Under the pieces are notes generated by a model that saw only the letters and a program-made list of their open reading frames with translations, did no database searches and was not told where the DNA came from. Made by a program: the position numbers and the translations under genes. Positions 1-4,823 of a stretch of DNA of 5,123 nt are shown here, piece by piece; the stretch's first letter is position 1, and every line of letters begins with the position of its first letter. The stretch comes from Desulfobulbaceae bacterium (GTDB lineage Bacteria > Desulfobacterota > Desulfobulbia > Desulfobulbales > Desulfobulbaceae). The stretch lies in contig DAOVTM010000314.1 of assembly GCA_030633145.1 (NCBI GenBank), forward strand, positions 1-5,123, written 5' to 3'.

Positions 1-363
1 GCCCAGGGGGACTCGCATTCGACCCACCATAATACCGCTGGGTCTGCGTTTCATGTCATCCACCTCACCCACCGGGTCAGGCAGGGCTGCGATCTCACGT
101 AACCCCTGTACCATGGAGTTAATCACCTTGGAACTCAGCTCAAGCCGATCCAGCATGGCAGCGGATAAACCCTTTGCCCGGCCATTTTTCAGATCTTTTT
201 TGTTCTCTGTCTGGATAAGCTCCTGTTTAGCAAGGAGTAACTCCGCTGTGTCGAGCAGGATTGCATTTTTGACAGAAGTGGGAAGAGCCGCCAGCTTGCG
301 GGCCGCCTTACGGCCTTTTTGGGCCATGGAGGTAACTAATTTTTCTATTTCACTGTTTTTCAT
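1..363 (-). CDS. proA: Gamma-glutamyl phosphate reductase, N-terminal part (cut by window edge)
   Basis: ProA reduces L-glutamyl 5-phosphate to glutamate semialdehyde with NADPH, the second step of proline synthesis, in the cytoplasm. Only the first 121 residues lie in the window, and the frame stays open through position 1. The translation begins MKNSEIEKLVTSMAQKGRKA and contains ALPTSVKNAILLDTAELLL, then the family-typical stretches RLELSSKVINSMVQGLREIA, LPDPVGEV and RPSGIMVGRMRVPLG. These match the N-terminal helical part and the start of the NADPH-binding domain of the family. The catalytic cysteine would lie beyond the window. The ATG at 363 is supported by an AGAGG Shine-Dalgarno sequence (374-378, minus strand) with 10 nt spacing. 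It lies 107 nt downstream of proB, the usual partner, so the pair is probably one transcript. Identification rests on sequence likeness and the proB neighbour. Confidence 0.95.
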   Translation of the reverse strand, partial: MKNSEIEKLVTSMAQKGRKAARKLAALPTSVKNAILLDTAELLLAKQELIQTENKKDLKNGRAKGLSAAMLDRLELSSKVINSMVQGLREIAALPDPVGEVDDMKRRPSGIMVGRMRVPLG

Positions 364-404
364 TTTTATTTAGCCTCTTAACTCACTTTTGGTCATCCGT
401 TAAG

Positions 405-419
405 GTGCGCACAGCGCAC
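405..419 (-). other. GC-rich hairpin in the proB-proA gap
   Basis: A perfect inverted repeat, GTGCGC-aca-GCGCAC, gives a 6-bp stem with a 3-nt loop in the 107-nt space between proB and proA. No T-tract follows on either strand, so it is not a canonical intrinsic terminator. It could stabilise an mRNA end, act as a processing site, or have no role. The rest of the gap shows only the proA ribosome binding site. Confidence 0.4.
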
Positions 420-470
420 TAATGAAACGAGTATCAAGTCATTAACGACAATTTGGAGCAGTACAGCCTG

Positions 471-1655
471 TCAAAGATCCGGCTTCTGATCAAGATCAAG
501 CAGGACAAGATTGTCTCGATGAATGACCACATCACTGTCCCTGAAACCCAGCAGTTCTTCTATCTCATCACTCCTACATCCTTTAATCTTGTTTGTATCA
601 GATGAAGAATAGTTGACCAGACCAGCCGCCACAATCCGACCGTCCGGGCAGCAGCAATGTACCGATGCCCCCACCTTGAACCTGCCCTCTACCTGGATGA
701 CCCCGGAAGGCAGCAGGCTCTTACCATGATCCCTGATAGCGCGGCAGGCACCGCCATCCAGGTACAGGTAGCCAGAGGGACGCAGCACATGTCCGATCCA
801 GTGTTTCCGGTTTTTGATAATATCGGTTTCCGGGAGGAAAAAAGTACCCACCAGATTACCGGAAAACAACTCCTCCAGAATGTTCGTATGACGGCCCGGC
901 CCGATGAATGAACTGCCGCCGCAGGCTGCGACCATTTTAGCGGCGCGAATCTTGGTCTGCATTCCGCCGGTACCTAAGGCACTGATGGTACTTCCTGCCA
1001 TCTCTTCCACCTCACGATCAATGGAGGCAACGGTATAGACGGGGCGGGCTGTGCTGTCCTGAGCGGGATTAGAGGTACAGAGTCCGTCAACATCGGTGAG
1101 CATGATGTACATATCCGCACCGATCATGTTAGTGATCATTCCGCCCAGGGTGTCGTTATCGCCGACCCGCAGTTCATTGACCGAGACCGTATCGTTCTCA
1201 TTGATGATCGGAACCACCCCGAATTCAAAGAGAGTGCAAATGGTATTACGAACGTTGAGGTACCGTTCCCGCTGGGAAAGATCAGCATGGGTGAGCAGGA
1301 TTTGGGCTACCTGCTGATTACTCTGAAGTGCAAATGCCTCTTCATACGCCTGCATGAGCAGCCCTTGTCCCATGGCTGCCAATGCCTGTTTGACCCGCAG
1401 TTCTTCGTGGGGGGTGCGCTCTATTCCAAGACGTTTACGACCAGCTGCAACTGCCCCGGAACTTACCAGGATGACCTCTCGACCAGTGGAACAGAGAAAG
1501 GATATCTGGCGGGAGATTGAATGAATAACCTCGTGGTTAAGACCGGAAGAACTGGTCAGTACTGCGCTGCCCACCTTGATGACCACTCGTTTTGCCTTAT
1601 CAAACAGGGTCTGCCGGTAAAACAGTCCATCCTCATGGCTGACCTGAAAGGTCAT
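471..1655 (-). CDS. proB: Glutamate 5-kinase (AAK kinase domain plus PUA domain)
   Basis: ProB phosphorylates L-glutamate with ATP to L-glutamyl 5-phosphate, the committed step of proline synthesis, and is normally feedback-inhibited by proline. The 394-residue product has an amino acid kinase domain at about residues 20-275: KVGSAVLT (27-34, lysine at 27), VSSGAVAAG (64-72), INENDTV (151-157), GDNDTL (165-170), LTDVDGL (186-192) and GTGGMQTK (228-235). A C-terminal PUA domain (about 295-385) includes LLPSGVIQVEG and GLVNYSS. The long form with PUA resembles the E. coli enzyme (about 367 aa), but it carries about 17 extra residues before the kinase core and three consecutive cysteines at 334-336. 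The ATG at 1655 overlaps the obgE stop (ATGA). I see no good Shine-Dalgarno sequence before it, so translation probably depends on reinitiation after obgE. A start further in would need a non-ATG codon. Confidence 0.97.
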   Translation of the reverse strand: MTFQVSHEDGLFYRQTLFDKAKRVVIKVGSAVLTSSSGLNHEVIHSISRQISFLCSTGREVILVSSGAVAAGRKRLGIERTPHEELRVKQALAAMGQGLLMQAYEEAFALQSNQQVAQILLTHADLSQRERYLNVRNTICTLFEFGVVPIINENDTVSVNELRVGDNDTLGGMITNMIGADMYIMLTDVDGLCTSNPAQDSTARPVYTVASIDREVEEMAGSTISALGTGGMQTKIRAAKMVAACGGSSFIGPGRHTNILEELFSGNLVGTFFLPETDIIKNRKHWIGHVLRPSGYLYLDGGACRAIRDHGKSLLPSGVIQVEGRFKVGASVHCCCPDGRIVAAGLVNYSSSDTNKIKGCRSDEIEELLGFRDSDVVIHRDNLVLLDLDQKPDL

Positions 1656-2695
1656 GGCTGGGAGGTTTTCTCTGTCGCAGCAGCCTCTTCCTTTGCCACT
1701 CGCTGATCTTCCAGCATGGATCCGATCTGTTTCTTCAGGCTGTCAATTCCCTTGTTTTCCAGGGCCGAGATGAGCCATAGATCCACTCCCTGTTCAGTAA
1801 ACAATGTCTCAATTTCCTTAATCCGATCCGAGTCAAGACAGTCAATCTTATTCAACAGCACCAGGTGGGTACGATCCAGCAAGGCATCGTTATAGGCGGC
1901 AAGTTCATCCATCAGTATCTGGTAATCGGCAAGGGGCTGATCCCCCTCAGTAGAGCCATCAATAACGTGCATCAGGATGGTGGTTCGTTCCACATGGCGC
2001 AGGAACTGGTGTCCGAGGCCGACACCCTTACTGGCCCCTTTAATGAGGCCAGGTATATCGGCAATGATACAGGGATCCTGAAAACGAAAATGGAGAACCC
2101 CCAGCTGGGGTGCAAGGGTGGTGAAAGGGTAGGGTGCTACCTTGGGGTTTGCCGCAGATAACTTGGAGAGCAGGGTGGACTTGCCAGCATTGGGCAGACC
2201 GATAAGACCCACATCAGCCAGCAATTTCAGCTCTATCTTGAGCCATAACTCCTCGCCTGGAGTACCCGGGGTAGCCTTGCGGGGCGCGCGATTGGTGGAT
2301 GTGGCAAAACGGGAGTTGCCATAGCCGCCCTTGCCGCCGCTGGCAGCAAGGAATAGTTGGTCACCATCGGTAAGGTCAGCAAGGATCTGTCCGCTTTCAG
2401 CATCTTTAACCACAGAGCCGGGCGGGATGGAAAGTGTTGTATCCTTGCCGCCGCGCCCGTGCTTATCACTACCCTGGCCGTTTCTGCCCCGTTCTGCCTT
2501 GAAATGGGATCGGTAGCGGAAGTCAATCAGGGAGTGTTTGCGAGGGTCGGTTTTCAGATATACAGAACCACCAGCACCGCCGTCACCACCATTGGGTCCA
2601 CCCCTGGGGACAAATTTTTCCCGCAGGAAACTGACACAGCCGTTGCCGCCGTCACCGGCCTTGACGAAAAATTTTACCTCATCTACAAAACCCAT
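1652..2695 (-). CDS. obgE: Obg family GTPase (ribosome assembly, stress response)
   Basis: Obg/CgtA proteins are essential cytoplasmic GTPases that bind the 50S subunit, help its maturation and tie growth to (p)ppGpp. With the start at 2695 the product is 347 aa. The glycine-rich Obg fold covers about residues 1-158 (AGDGGNGCVSF, GGPNGGDGGAGG, SGGKGGYGN). The GTPase domain follows, with G1 GLPNAGKS (166-173), switch I YPFTTLAP (189-196), G3 DIPG (213-216), G4 NKID (282-285) and G5 SAL (310-312). A short, charged, alanine-rich tail ends the protein. The family usually begins M-x-F-V-D-E, matching MGFVDEVKFF. A GGAG motif (2702-2705, minus strand) lies 6 nt before this ATG. A longer frame reaches an ATG at 2728, but that codon lies inside a terminator hairpin and would add FFF encoded by its T-tract. 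The stop overlaps the proB start by 4 nt. Confidence 0.97.
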   Translation of the reverse strand: MGFVDEVKFFVKAGDGGNGCVSFLREKFVPRGGPNGGDGGAGGSVYLKTDPRKHSLIDFRYRSHFKAERGRNGQGSDKHGRGGKDTTLSIPPGSVVKDAESGQILADLTDGDQLFLAASGGKGGYGNSRFATSTNRAPRKATPGTPGEELWLKIELKLLADVGLIGLPNAGKSTLLSKLSAANPKVAPYPFTTLAPQLGVLHFRFQDPCIIADIPGLIKGASKGVGLGHQFLRHVERTTILMHVIDGSTEGDQPLADYQILMDELAAYNDALLDRTHLVLLNKIDCLDSDRIKEIETLFTEQGVDLWLISALENKGIDSLKKQIGSMLEDQRVAKEEAAATEKTSQP

Positions 2696-2705
2696 CCTGT
2701 ACTCC
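2693..2705 (-). promoter_or_regulatory. Ribosome binding site that fixes the obgE start
   Basis: On the minus strand GGAG (2705-2702) is followed by 6 nt and the ATG at 2695. It sits 2 nt past the end of the terminator T-tract. This supports the shorter obgE over the start at 2728, which has no comparable site. Confidence 0.75.
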
Positions 2706-2707
2706 GC

Positions 2708-2744
2708 AAAAAAAAAACTCGACACCAATCAAATTGATGTCGAG
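2708..2744 (-). terminator. Intrinsic terminator after rpmA, immediately before obgE
   Basis: Read on the minus strand, CTCGACATCAA (2744-2734) pairs with TTGGTGTCGAG (2728-2718) across a 5-nt loop. All 11 positions pair, with one G-U wobble, and a further T-A pair can close the loop to 3 nt. Ten T residues (2717-2708) follow at once. This is a textbook Rho-independent terminator for the rplU-rpmA transcript. Its T-tract ends only 2 nt from the obgE ribosome binding site and no promoter is evident between them, so obgE-proB-proA expression may depend on partial readthrough. On the plus strand no T-tract follows the hairpin, so it should act in one direction only. Confidence 0.88.
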
Positions 2745-2748
2745 CTTT

Positions 2749-2825
2749 CAGAAACCAAAATACTACTATCCACCAGCTTTTCTGGTTTCTGTCATCAGGC
2801 TTCTGATTTCTGATAAACAGAAACC
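2749..2825 (-). other. Three-segment alternative pairing at the 3' end of rpmA
   Basis: In the minus-strand RNA, GGUUUCUG (2825-2818, in the last rpmA codons), CAGAAACC (2791-2784, just past the stop) and GGUUUCUG (2756-2749, 4 nt before the terminator stem) occur in order. The middle segment can pair perfectly with either flank but not both. The 2:3 hairpin extends to 9 bp. A second small hairpin, TTTCTG-ATAAA-CAGAAA in plus-strand terms (2807-2823), overlaps segment 1. The pairing is seen in the sequence. A regulatory role is inference. Confidence 0.4.
2780..2814. repeat. Short 7-nt phased repeat across the rpmA stop
   Basis: On the plus strand the units TTCTGGT, TTCTGTC, ATCAGGC, TTCTGAT and TTCTGAT lie end to end, so TTCTG recurs at 2780, 2787, 2801 and 2808. 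The last two units are identical and the middle one has diverged. The tract covers the final rpmA codons, the stop and about 15 nt beyond. It is a small simple repeat and may result from replication slippage. Confidence 0.5.
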
Positions 2826-3058
2826 CGCTTACGTCCCTTTCCAAAATCCTCAAAGGTTACCACGCCGTCAATCTTGGCAAAGAGGGTGTAATCACGACCG
2901 CATCCAACATTGGTGCCTGGATGAATCCTTGTTCCCAACTGACGGATTATTATGGAACCGGCACTGACGTTTTCTCCACCATACCGTTTTACGCCGCGTC
3001 TTTGACCACCACTGTCACGCCCGTTCCTTGAACTACCACCTGCTTTTTTATGTGCCAT
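2795..3058 (-). CDS. rpmA: 50S ribosomal protein L27
   Basis: L27 is a small basic protein of the large subunit whose flexible N-terminus reaches the peptidyl transferase centre. The 87-residue product has the family signature throughout: MAHKKAGGSSRNGRDS at the start, then GVKRYGGENVSAGSIIIRQ, GTRIHPG, NVGCGRDYTLFA and DGVVTFE, ending in a basic stretch GKGRKRVSV. There is no Firmicutes-type N-terminal extension that would need cleavage, and the length is normal. The ATG at 3058 is preceded by GGAG (3067-3070, minus strand) at 8 nt spacing. It lies 49 nt after rplU, the usual partner, and is followed by a strong terminator, so rplU-rpmA forms a compact transcription unit. Confidence 0.98.
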   Translation of the reverse strand: MAHKKAGGSSRNGRDSGGQRRGVKRYGGENVSAGSIIIRQLGTRIHPGTNVGCGRDYTLFAKIDGVVTFEDFGKGRKRVSVYQKSEA

Positions 3059-3107
3059 GGATAAATCTCCAAAAAAATATATAAATTATATTCAATAATA
3101 AAATAAA

Positions 3108-3419
3108 TTACGCAGTGATCGCCTCAATGCTCAAAGCTGTGAACTGCTGGCGATGACCACGCAGTTTACGGTATCCCTTGCGCTTTTTCTTTTTAAAGAC
3201 CAGTACCTTTTTTGCCTTGCCCTGCTCGGTTATTTTGGCGGTAACCCTGGCACTGTCAAGCACTGGGGTGCCGATCTGCACATCCTCTCCATCGGCCACA
3301 AGCAGCACATCGTTAAGCTCAAGGGTATCGCCTACTGCACCCTTTAATTTCTCGACTCGAAGTATATCACCGGCTGCCACCTGATACTGTTTTCCGCCGG
3401 TACGAATTATAGCGTACAT
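3108..3419 (-). CDS. rplU: 50S ribosomal protein L21
   Basis: L21 binds 23S rRNA in the large subunit. The 103-residue product is full length for the family. It starts MYAIIRTGGKQYQVAAGDIL, continues through VEKLKGAVGDTLELNDVLLV, has the basic segment VLVFKKKKRKGYRKLRGHRQ at about 73-92 and ends TALSIEAITA. The GHRQ motif near the C-terminus is characteristic. The ATG at 3419 has an AGGAG ribosome binding site (3425-3429, minus strand) at 5 nt spacing. It is the first gene of the minus-strand block. The upstream region holds several sigma70-like elements and inverted repeats that may form a regulatory leader. Confidence 0.98.
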   Translation of the reverse strand: MYAIIRTGGKQYQVAAGDILRVEKLKGAVGDTLELNDVLLVADGEDVQIGTPVLDSARVTAKITEQGKAKKVLVFKKKKRKGYRKLRGHRQQFTALSIEAITA

Positions 3420-3460
3420 TTTTTCTCCTAAATAATCAAAAGACTAACTGCAAATTTTCT

Positions 3461-3489
3461 ATTATAAACACACATTAACTGTTTGTGCC
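3461..3489 (-). promoter_or_regulatory. Candidate proximal promoter of rplU
   Basis: On the minus strand there is a perfect TATAAT (3466-3461), with a weak -35 GGCACA (3489-3484) at 17 nt spacing. Initiation would fall near 3454, giving a leader of about 35 nt. The -10 box is consensus, but the -35 matches at only three positions. AT-rich DNA produces such boxes by chance. Confidence 0.3.
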
Positions 3490-3505
3490 GTGACCTTTCT
3501 GCTGA

Positions 3506-3523
3506 TTGTCGTTATCACGACAA
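3506..3523. repeat. 18-bp inverted repeat upstream of rplU
   Basis: TTGTCGT-tatc-ACGACAA is a perfect 7-bp inverted repeat with a 4-nt centre. It lies just upstream of the proximal -10/-35 candidate and downstream of the distal one. It could therefore be an operator in DNA or a hairpin in a longer rplU leader. No T-tract follows on either strand, so it is not an intrinsic terminator. A further TGTCG copy at 3538-3542 can compete for the middle CGACA (3518-3522). Confidence 0.45.
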
Positions 3524-3564
3524 AACACAGCCAGCACTGTCGCAGCATTAGCTGAAAAGTAAAG

Positions 3565-3594
3565 AATAAACTACATCATCCCCTTTTCTGTCAA
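3565..3594 (-). promoter_or_regulatory. Candidate distal promoter of rplU
   Basis: On the minus strand a perfect -35 TTGACA (3594-3589) is followed after 18 nt by TTTATT (3570-3565), a four-of-six match to the -10 consensus. Initiation would lie near 3558, leaving a leader of about 140 nt that includes the 18-bp inverted repeat. A second TTGACA (3627-3622) and a TATAAT (3611-3606) lie upstream, but only 10 nt apart, too close to work together. Assignment is by pattern only. Confidence 0.4.
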
Positions 3595-3683
3595 GGATAA
3601 AATCCATTATAGCCATTAGACTGTCAATATTCATCCAGAGTATCACTTTTTGTTGATATAATTTGTCCAGTTCGCTAAAGTTG

Positions 3684-3700
3684 ATAAAAAAGTTTTTTAT
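3684..3700. repeat. AT-rich 17-bp palindrome upstream of the rubredoxin gene
   Basis: ATAAAAAA-G-TTTTTTAT is a perfect 8-bp inverted repeat around a single G. It lies about 90 nt before the rubredoxin start and just before an orphan AAGGAGG. It could be a regulator site, or an A-tract/T-tract pair giving bent DNA. I do not recognise a known operator. Around it, the 3420-3791 gap holds the rplU promoter candidates on one side and no convincing promoter for the rubredoxin gene on the other. Confidence 0.35.
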
Positions 3701-3791
3701 TTTAAGGAGGGACTGGCATTCTGTTCATCAGATTCCTGTCCTAAAATGGTATTTTTTATAACGCTGTCTAATTTAACAGAAGGAGAAAATC

Positions 3792-3950
3792 ATGGAAAAA
3801 TATGAATGTCCCTGCGGGTATGTTTACGATCCAAAAGAGGGAGACGTGGAAAACGGAATTGATGCGGGTACCTCTTTTGATGACCTGCCCGAGGACTGGG
3901 TCTGCCCGAAATGTCAGGCTGAAAAAGAGCATTTCTATCCGGCTGACTGA
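3792..3950 (+). CDS. Rubredoxin with a shortened first metal-binding knuckle
   Basis: Rubredoxins are small cytoplasmic electron carriers with one iron held by four cysteines. In anaerobes they commonly serve oxygen or superoxide reduction partners. The 52-residue translation begins MEKYECPCGYVYDPKEGD, has the conserved core NGIDAGTSFDDLPEDWVCPK and ends HFYPAD. The length and the GTSFDDLPEDWVCP motif are typical. The second knuckle, C38-P-K-C41, is normal. The first reads C6-P-C8-G instead of the usual C-x-x-C-G, one residue short, with no sign of a frameshift. The ATG at 3792 has an AGGAG ribosome binding site (3781-3785) at 6 nt spacing. It is transcribed divergently from rplU and followed by a candidate terminator, so it may be monocistronic. 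No partner oxidoreductase is in view. Confidence 0.95.
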   Translation: MEKYECPCGYVYDPKEGDVENGIDAGTSFDDLPEDWVCPKCQAEKEHFYPAD

Positions 3951-3985
3951 TTAACGCACCTCAGTAGCAGTGGGGCGGAAAACCG

Positions 3986-4028
3986 GAACCTGAAAGCATT
4001 GTTTCGGTTCTCTGCCTTTATTTTTTTT
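3986..4028 (+). terminator. Candidate terminator after the rubredoxin gene
   Basis: GAACC-t-GAAA (3986-3995) can pair with TTTC-GGTTC (4002-4010). This gives 9 bp with one bulged base and a 6-nt loop. The T-rich run TTTATTTTTTTT (4017-4028) follows after about 6 nt. The gap between stem and T-tract is longer than ideal, so termination may be weak. Part of the T-tract lies only 9 nt before the ribosome binding site of the next gene. Confidence 0.45.
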
Positions 4029-4036
4029 GTCCTCTC

Positions 4037-4053
4037 AAGGAGACCATGTAATG
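4037..4053 (+). promoter_or_regulatory. Ribosome binding site that fixes the SYLF gene start
   Basis: AAGGAG (4037-4042) stands 8 nt before the ATG at 4051. A TTG at 4027 in the same frame would put this site inside the coding sequence, so the ATG is preferred. An out-of-frame ATG at 4046 is followed at once by TAA. Confidence 0.8.
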
Positions 4054-4755
4054 GATCGTTCACTCTGTACCAACATCGTTGGACTGCTGTTCTTTGTATC
4101 CCTGCTCTTTCCGCTCACCGACAGTATGGCATCCTCCGGTGATGCCCAGGCTCTGATTCTGAAAAGTCAGGGAGTTGTACAATCCTTTAAAGCAGACCCT
4201 AACATGGGCTGGTTTCATAAGAATGTGAATAAGGCGCGTGGTCTTTTCATAGTGCCACAGATGCTGCGCGGTGGCTTTATAGTCGGTGGTTCAGGTGGCT
4301 CCGGCGCATTACTCACCCGTGATCCTAAGACCGGTTCCTGGAGTTCTCCGGCGTTCTATACCATGGGTTCAGTCTCCATCGGTCTGCAGATTGGTGCGGA
4401 TGCCTCGGAAATAATCCTTATGGTTATGACGGAAAAAGGACTCACTGCCATGCTCTCCACGGAATTCAAACTTGGTGCTGATGTTTCCGTGGCAGCCGGT
4501 CCTGTTGGTGCATCTGCCAAGGCACAGACCGCTGATGTCCTGGCCTTTGGCCGATCCAAGGGAGCCTTTGGCGGTATCAGTATAGAGGGAGCAGTCATCT
4601 CGCCGCGTGATAAATGGAATGCAGCCTATTATGGCAAGCCTGTCAGTCCGGTGGATATTCTGGTACGTCGTACAGTGAGTAATCCACAGGCAGATTCCCT
4701 TCGGGCTTTGCTGCCGGAACCGGCTTCCCGCAAGGTTAAAACCCTGGGGCAATGA
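4051..4755 (+). CDS. Secreted SYLF (Ysc84/DUF500) domain protein
   Basis: The 234-residue product belongs to the SYLF/Ysc84 family, whose eukaryotic members bind phosphoinositide lipids. The bacterial proteins are mostly exported and have no settled function. Residues 1-27 look like a Sec signal peptide: Arg at 3, a hydrophobic core at about 9-21 and likely cleavage after SMA (25-27). The mature part carries the family core: NMGWFHKNVNKARGLFIVPQ (51-70), LRGGFIVGGSGGSGALLTRD (72-91), WSSPAFYTMGSVSIGLQIG (97-115), FKLGADVSVAAGPVGA (139-154), TADVLAFGRSKGAFGGISIE (160-179) and DKWNAAYYGK (187-196). There is no lipobox or transmembrane anchor, so a periplasmic or outer-membrane-associated location is likely. 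The domain is complete. The next gene, 68 nt away with no terminator between, also encodes an exported protein. Family assignment is firm and function is unknown. Confidence 0.92.
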   Translation: MDRSLCTNIVGLLFFVSLLFPLTDSMASSGDAQALILKSQGVVQSFKADPNMGWFHKNVNKARGLFIVPQMLRGGFIVGGSGGSGALLTRDPKTGSWSSPAFYTMGSVSIGLQIGADASEIILMVMTEKGLTAMLSTEFKLGADVSVAAGPVGASAKAQTADVLAFGRSKGAFGGISIEGAVISPRDKWNAAYYGKPVSPVDILVRRTVSNPQADSLRALLPEPASRKVKTLGQ

Positions 4756-4823
4756 TCCACTTGTATTCCCGTCATCCGACAGTTTGACCACATCAACCTC
4801 TATCAATTCATCAGGTTTAATAC

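Noticed and set aside
53..373. Plus-strand open frame of 106 codons opposite proA
   Set aside because: The minus-strand frame encodes a clear ProA N-terminus with a ribosome binding site. The plus-strand translation is a Ser/Arg-rich shadow.
2233..2526. Second minus-strand open frame inside obgE
   Set aside because: It is a shifted-frame shadow of the glycine-rich Obg domain, whose own frame is fully conserved and continuous.
2696..2728. Longer N-terminus for Obg (start at 2728)
   Set aside because: It begins inside the terminator hairpin, encodes FFF from the T-tract, lacks a ribosome binding site and does not fit the conserved Obg start.
3606..3627. TTGACA and TATAAT pair on the minus strand
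   Set aside because: Both boxes are consensus but only 10 nt apart, too short for one sigma70 promoter. I mention them only as part of the promoter-like cluster.
3747..3762. Possible extended -10 (TGGTATTTT) or TATAAC for the rubredoxin gene
   Set aside because: No acceptable -35 sits at the right distance, and AT-rich intergenic DNA gives such boxes by chance.
4027..4050. TTG start giving eight more residues on the SYLF protein
   Set aside because: It would overlap the AAGGAG site and the T-tract, and it would weaken the signal peptide. The ATG at 4051 has ideal spacing.
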